Shown here: in pieces, positions 12,644 through 16,093 of the stretch | How positions within the stretch are numbered: position 1 is the first letter of the stretch | Layout of the letters: each line of letters opens with the position of its first letter | NCBI GenBank assembly: GCA_000432015.1 | Contig: HF985406.1 | Span: 11,258-27,350, forward strand | Source: Clostridium sp. CAG:1024 | GTDB taxonomy: Bacteria > Bacillota > Clostridia > Christensenellales > CAG-138 | Direction: 5' to 3' | Length of the DNA stretch: 16,093 bases | Position numbers and translations under genes: made by a program | Notes under the pieces: generated by a model | What the model saw: the letters and a program-made list of their open reading frames with translations, nothing else | Told to the model about the DNA's origin: nothing | Databases searched by the model: none

Positions 12644-13209
12644 CGGGAAAAGAGTTTCTGGAGTTTCTGCATGTGGCGGAGCGGCTCAAGAGCGTAACGC
12701 GCCATTGCTATACGGCGGACGGCACGCATGAGGCGGTGGCGGGGCATTGCTGGCGGATGACGCTCATGGCGATGCTGCTGGAACCGGAGCTGCCGGACAT
12801 TGACATGCAGCGGGTGATCCGCATGTGCATCATCCATGATCTCGGCGAGGCGGTGACGGGCGACATCCCATCGTTTTTTAAAACGGAGGCGGATGAGCGC
12901 GTGGAAGCAAATGCGATCGCGGGGCTGCTTGCCATGCTGCCAGAACCGCAGCGGGAAACATTCCGCGGTCTGTTCGCGGAAATGAACGCCATGGAAACGC
13001 CGGAGGCGCGCTGCTACAAGGCGCTCGACCGGCTGGAAGCCGTAATCCAGCACAATGAGAGCGACATCGCGACCTGGACGCCGCGGGAATATGAACTGAA
13101 TCGCACCTACGGTGCGGAGAACGCGGCGGAGTTCCCGTATCTGCGGGCGCTTCGGACGCTGCTCTGCGAAGAGACTGATGAAAAGATCAAACAAGGAGGC
13201 ATTGCATGA
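12640..13209 (+). CDS. HD-domain phosphohydrolase (YfbR/HDDC2-like)
   Basis: A 189-residue HD-superfamily metal-dependent phosphohydrolase, most like the YfbR/HDDC2 5'-deoxynucleotidase group that dephosphorylates (deoxy)nucleoside monophosphates. Metal ligands are visible: His36 in 'AVAGHCWRM', His66-Asp67 in 'CIIHDLGEAVTGDIP', and Asp130 in 'YKALDRLEAV'. Glu70 and Asp75 match further conserved acids of YfbR. The start is GTG 12640, overlapping the msrC stop by four bases (GTGA), with GGAGG nine bases upstream. The stop in turn overlaps the nitroreductase ATG by four bases. Substrate choice within the HD family cannot be fixed from sequence alone. Confidence 0.88.
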   Translation: MTGKEFLEFLHVAERLKSVTRHCYTADGTHEAVAGHCWRMTLMAMLLEPELPDIDMQRVIRMCIIHDLGEAVTGDIPSFFKTEADERVEANAIAGLLAMLPEPQRETFRGLFAEMNAMETPEARCYKALDRLEAVIQHNESDIATWTPREYELNRTYGAENAAEFPYLRALRTLLCEETDEKIKQGGIA

Positions 13210-13754
13210 TGGATTACAAAGCGTTTTCGGAACTGATCGAGCAGCGGGAAAGCTGCCGGAATTATGATGAGAACCGGCCGGTGGAACGGGAAAAACTCCT
13301 GAATTGTCTTGAGGCTGCACGCATTGCGCCGTCGGCCTGCAACAGCCAGCCGTGGTTTTTCCATGCAGTCACGGATGCGGCGCGCATTGAGGAGATCCGC
13401 AAAAGCGTGCAGGAGCGCGGCATGAATAAGTTTGCGAGCAAATGCCCCGTTCTCGTCGTTGTGACGGAGGAGTATGCGCAGCTCAGTCCGCGCGTACTGG
13501 AGCACGTCAAACGGCAGGACTTTGCAAGCATCGATATCGGCCTTGCAACTGCGCAGTTCTGCCTTGCGGCGACAGCGCAGGGATTGTCCACCTGCATTCT
13601 CGGCTGGCTGGATGAGCCGAAGATTCAACGGATTATGGAGTTTCCAGAGACGCGGCGCGTGCGGCTCGTGCTTGCGCTCGGCTATGCGGCGGACGATTCG
13701 CATCGCGAAAAAAAGCGCAAGGCGTTTGACGAGATGGCGGCGATCTACGAGTAA
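13206..13754 (+). CDS. Nitroreductase family protein (FMN-dependent oxidoreductase)
   Basis: A 182-residue nitroreductase-fold flavoprotein. The N-terminal FMN-phosphate site reads 'RESCRNYDENRPV', and 'AARIAPSACNSQPWFF' is the usual first-helix motif. 'DIGLATAQFCLAATAQGLST' forms the dimer-core helix. Such enzymes use NAD(P)H to reduce nitro groups, quinones or other acceptors; the physiological substrate is unknown. AAGGAGG lies six bases before ATG 13206, and the start overlaps the HD gene stop (ATGA); ATG 13209 is the alternative. It ends the operon, with a strong terminator 40 bases later. A second nitroreductase lies at 14706-15227 in the opposite direction. Confidence 0.9.
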   Translation: MMDYKAFSELIEQRESCRNYDENRPVEREKLLNCLEAARIAPSACNSQPWFFHAVTDAARIEEIRKSVQERGMNKFASKCPVLVVVTEEYAQLSPRVLEHVKRQDFASIDIGLATAQFCLAATAQGLSTCILGWLDEPKIQRIMEFPETRRVRLVLALGYAADDSHREKKRKAFDEMAAIYE

Positions 13755-13794
13755 ACGACAGGCCTGCAAAAGCGAATGCGCACCCATGCGGTAC

Positions 13795-13828
13795 AAAACG
13801 GACGGTTCGTATGTGAACCGTCCGTTTT
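13795..13828 (+). terminator. Strong intrinsic terminator of the msrC-HD-nitroreductase operon
   Basis: A perfect 14-bp stem (13795-13808 with 13815-13828) around a six-base loop GTATGT, with AAAA on the left arm and TTTT on the right. The symmetric A/T ends would let it work in both directions, also against transcripts arriving leftward from the DUF975 gene. Confidence 0.85.
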
Positions 13829-13907
13829 CATTGAAATGAAGTCAAATGTGTGGGAAGCGGATTGTTTCCGCAGAACCGCCGCACCGTTATGCGTGCTGTT
13901 GCTTTCT

Positions 13908-13930
13908 TAAAGAAACGGGAGCGTTTCCCG
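13908..13930 (-). terminator. Possible terminator after the DUF975 gene
   Basis: Minus-strand CGGGA (13930-13926), loop AACGC, TCCCG (13920-13916), then TTTCTTT. It begins two bases after the DUF975 stop codon. The stem is short, so confidence is limited. Confidence 0.45.
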
Positions 13931-13931
13931 C

Positions 13932-14663
13932 TTACACAGCGGTCGCGTAGGCGTAGCGCTCAAGCCGGTATCCCTGCCCGGAGACTTCCAGATAGAATGC
14001 TGCGACCGCGGCGTTCACATACGGCGCAAGAAATACCGAGCCGATCCCGAGACTCAGCGCCGTCAGCAGATACCAACCGAAAAAGCTGAGCTGCAAACGG
14101 AACAGGCGCAGCTTGTTGCCGTGCATGATCATCTTGGAGCGGCGCACCGCCTCGCGGATGCCGATATCGGGGTTTTCCGCCATGATGAACGGCGCCATGG
14201 AATAGCGATAGGCCGCAATGATGCCGGGGACAACGAACAGCAGCGACCACAACAGGGTGAACAGCAGCATCCAGCAGCGCAGTCCGAGCGCCTTTGCAAA
14301 GCTGTCAAAGCCCGTAAACAGCGTAGAGAACCGTTCCTTTTTTCCGTCGACCACGCCGAGGTTATAGCGGGACAGTCCGATGTTGACCGCGCCGCCGACG
14401 AGGAACTGTATGAGCGAGAGCAGGCTCAGGATCGTGAGGATCACGATCAATACGGCGAAAACCGGAAGAGCAAACTCCGACGCGGCGATCCAGTCCGCCA
14501 CATCGTCGCTTCCGACGGTAAACCGCGCCATTGTACCGACGCCCTGCATGGAAAACAGCGCGCCGCCCAGCACGGTTGCAACGAGCGTTACGATCACGGC
14601 GATCCAATAGTTCTGCTCCAGCGCGTCCCATGCGATCCGGCGAAAATCCTTAGCAAAACGCAT
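13932..14663 (-). CDS. DUF975 family membrane protein
   Basis: A 243-residue integral membrane protein matching the DUF975 family common in Firmicutes, of unknown function. After a short amphipathic N terminus ('MRFAKDFRRIAWDALEQNYW') come about five to six hydrophobic helices. Family-like segments are 'FLVGGAVNIGLSRYNLGVVD', 'LFTGFDSFAKALGL', the 'VVPGIIAAYRYSMAPFIMAE' loop and 'GIREAVRRSKMIMHGNKLRL', and a final 'FLAPYVNAAVAAFYLEV' helix. AGGAGGTG lies seven bases before ATG 14663. It follows the nitroreductase gene by 42 bases in the same direction and is probably the last gene of that operon. Confidence 0.88.
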   Translation of the reverse strand: MRFAKDFRRIAWDALEQNYWIAVIVTLVATVLGGALFSMQGVGTMARFTVGSDDVADWIAASEFALPVFAVLIVILTILSLLSLIQFLVGGAVNIGLSRYNLGVVDGKKERFSTLFTGFDSFAKALGLRCWMLLFTLLWSLLFVVPGIIAAYRYSMAPFIMAENPDIGIREAVRRSKMIMHGNKLRLFRLQLSFFGWYLLTALSLGIGSVFLAPYVNAAVAAFYLEVSGQGYRLERYAYATAV

Positions 14664-14705
14664 ATCCGGACACCTCCTGTTTCTTACGTCCTATGTTTGG
14701 ATCCT

Positions 14706-15227
14706 TTACCGGCGCTCGGTGACGAGCTCTTCGTAGGGCAAACGATCCTTTTTCATTTTGAACGGCTCCGCACCGTGACCCACGGCGATCACGCAATGCA
14801 CGCGGCGCTCCGGGTCGATGCCGAGCAGCGACTTCACGCCCTCTTCGTCTGCGGAACCCACGATGCAGGTCGCAAGGTCCTTCTCCGCGGCGGCGAGGCA
14901 GATGTACGCCGTCGCAATGCCGCAGTCCACGAGCGGGAACTCGTGCGTTTTGCCGAGGATCTCGGACTGACGGGTCGTGCTCGAGATCACGATGAACGCG
15001 GGGCATTTGTCCGCCCAGATGTTGTTGTTCGGCAGCGCCTTGCAAAGCGCGGCGACCTTTTTTGCCGTCTCGCCCTCACAGATGAAGAAGCGCCACGACT
15101 GGCGGTTGCTTGCGCTCGGCGCATAGATCGCGGTCTTTACGATATCCACGAGATCTTCATGCGCAACGGGAGCCTCGAGATAATTGCGGCAGCTTTCACG
15201 CTTCAGAGCCAATTCTTTGAATGTCAT
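14706..15227 (-). CDS. Nitroreductase family protein (second paralogue)
   Basis: A 173-residue FMN-dependent nitroreductase-fold enzyme. It has 'KRESCRNYLEAPVAHEDLVD' and 'IYAPSASNRQSWRFFICEGE', close in pattern to the nitroreductase at 13206-13754, and 'FPLVDCGIATAYICLAAAEK' as core helix. 'NNNIWADKCPAFIVI' and the closing 'RLPYEELV' are typical of the short clostridial subgroup. Substrate unknown. GGAGG lies nine bases before ATG 15227. It sits 18 bases after the DUF2156 gene and 42 bases before the DUF975 gene, likely one leftward operon whose promoter is beyond the right edge. Confidence 0.92.
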   Translation of the reverse strand: MTFKELALKRESCRNYLEAPVAHEDLVDIVKTAIYAPSASNRQSWRFFICEGETAKKVAALCKALPNNNIWADKCPAFIVISSTTRQSEILGKTHEFPLVDCGIATAYICLAAAEKDLATCIVGSADEEGVKSLLGIDPERRVHCVIAVGHGAEPFKMKKDRLPYEELVTERR

Positions 15228-15245
15228 AGTCTGTTTCCTCCAATG

Positions 15246-16093
15246 TTATTCCCGGGTGACGGTCACCCAATATTTATCGACCAGCCGAATGGGCTGGTAA
15301 GCCAGCTTGGATGTGCGGAGCCCCTCCTCGCCGGAGTCATCCTCGCGGTTGCAGTACAGGGTATCCGCCTGCGCGGCGTTCTTTGCAAACTCGGACACGA
15401 TCGCCTGATATGCGCCCGGGCAGCTCGCTTTCGCCTTTTCGACATGGACGTAGAGCGTGTCGTCCACGACCTCGCCCACCGACAGCGCGACGATCCCGTT
15501 TGCCGTTTCGATATATCCGGCCGTCAGGCCGAGATCCGCGCTGCATGCAAGCAGCTCTTCGGAACGCTGCATTTCCTCCAACTCGATCCCGGTCTCCGAC
15601 GCGGCCTTTTCCTCGGCATACTCCTTGAGAAACGCAGCGGCGCGATCCATGGTTTCCGGCGTGACCTCGACATAACGATAGTCCGGGTTCTCGCGCAGAA
15701 AACGGTTCAGGTGGTTTTTCTGTCCGTGCAACTTCTTGCCGGCAAAGGTCTGAAGGCTCGACAGCGTATAGAGATAGTCCGCCCAATCGCGGTGCGGCTG
15801 CGCTGCGGCCCGCTCGCCGTAGCGTGCGCGAAGGATCTCGACACCCTCTTCCGGTACGGCGCAAAACTTCAGCGGGATGCCGCGTTCTTCGGCGTCGCGC
15901 TCGACCGCCGACAGCGCGGCTTGCATGTCGCCGCCGCCCACCGGCAGCATATAGCAGCGGCCCTCGCTCGGGTACGATGCGGCGAGCACGGCCATGCCGG
16001 ACGTCAGCGCATAGCAGGAATCAAAGTACGCGCGCCACTGGAAGGTTGCGCCGACGGTGTAATCGCAGGTTCGGTAGCTTTGCCGGTTCAGCA
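15246..16093 (-). CDS. DUF2156 (phosphatidylglycerol lysyltransferase C-terminal-like) protein, partial
   Basis: The frame is open to the right edge, leaving 281 visible residues; perhaps 20-30 N-terminal residues are missing. The pattern is that of standalone DUF2156 proteins, a double-GNAT fold also found as the catalytic domain of aminoacyl-phosphatidylglycerol synthases (MprF). Seen are 'NRQSYRTCDYTVGATFQWRA', 'YMLPVGGGDMQAALSAVERD', 'DYLYTLSSLQTFAGKKLHGQ' followed directly by 'KNHLNRFLRENPDYRYVEVT', and 'LYCNREDDSGEEGLRTSKLA' near the end. The 'GKKLHGQKNHLNRF' signature is highly diagnostic. There is no flippase domain, so it may transfer an aminoacyl or acyl group to a soluble or other acceptor; the substrate is unknown. 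An internal ATG at 15995 is not the start because homology continues upstream of it. Confidence 0.88.
   Translation of the reverse strand, partial: LNRQSYRTCDYTVGATFQWRAYFDSCYALTSGMAVLAASYPSEGRCYMLPVGGGDMQAALSAVERDAEERGIPLKFCAVPEEGVEILRARYGERAAAQPHRDWADYLYTLSSLQTFAGKKLHGQKNHLNRFLRENPDYRYVEVTPETMDRAAAFLKEYAEEKAASETGIELEEMQRSEELLACSADLGLTAGYIETANGIVALSVGEVVDDTLYVHVEKAKASCPGAYQAIVSEFAKNAAQADTLYCNREDDSGEEGLRTSKLAYQPIRLVDKYWVTVTRE

Noticed and set aside
1..16093. CRISPR array, insertion sequence, prophage or attachment site
   Set aside because: No regularly spaced repeats, transposase or integrase motifs, or terminal inverted repeats were found; the only large repeat is the lipoprotein duplication.

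Overview
The window looks like chromosomal DNA from a GC-rich, spore-forming member of the Clostridia (Oscillospirales or Christensenellales type, probably gut-associated). This is an inference from gene content: DUF2974, DUF975, DUF4405, DUF2156, a YtvI-type permease, a CCA-encoding tRNA and GGAGG ribosome binding sites. There is no phage, transposase, CRISPR or plasmid signature. About 16 protein genes are intact or partial, two more carry frame breaks, and there is one tRNA gene.

Layout. 1-1538 (+): the end of an NAD-dependent epimerase, translationally coupled to a DUF2974 alpha/beta-hydrolase-like protein. 1548-2968 (-): a MATE efflux pump whose frame is broken near its 3' end, with a strong promoter about 190 bp upstream of its start. 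3339-4312 (-): tRNA-Ala(CGC), a low-molecular-weight tyrosine phosphatase and a small basic protein. 4396-8865 (-): two tandem copies of a leucine-rich-repeat lipoprotein gene (the upstream copy frameshifted), followed by a DUF2238-like membrane protein and a short-chain dehydrogenase. 8937-10839 (-): a DUF4405-like membrane protein with a proline-rich tail, followed by an unrecognised exported lipoprotein. 10906-12066 (-): a YtvI/AI-2E permease, divergent from a (+) operon of free-methionine-R-sulfoxide reductase, HD phosphohydrolase and nitroreductase (12146-13754) that ends in a strong terminator. 13932-16093 (-): a DUF2156 acyltransferase-like protein (cut by the right edge), a second nitroreductase and a DUF975 membrane protein.

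The most distinctive part is the envelope-associated cluster at about 5.1-10.8 kb: duplicated lipoproteins built from a recurring 'PD....W.V' module plus SDS22-like repeats, next to another exported protein and histidine-bearing membrane proteins. The two lipoprotein copies are a mosaic of perfectly identical blocks and diverged blocks, which suggests gene conversion. They share an upstream element containing the palindrome ATACWGTAT, which also occurs in the ytvI/msrC divergent promoter region. No complete known defence or mobile system is present. Functions for the lipoprotein cluster are not assigned.
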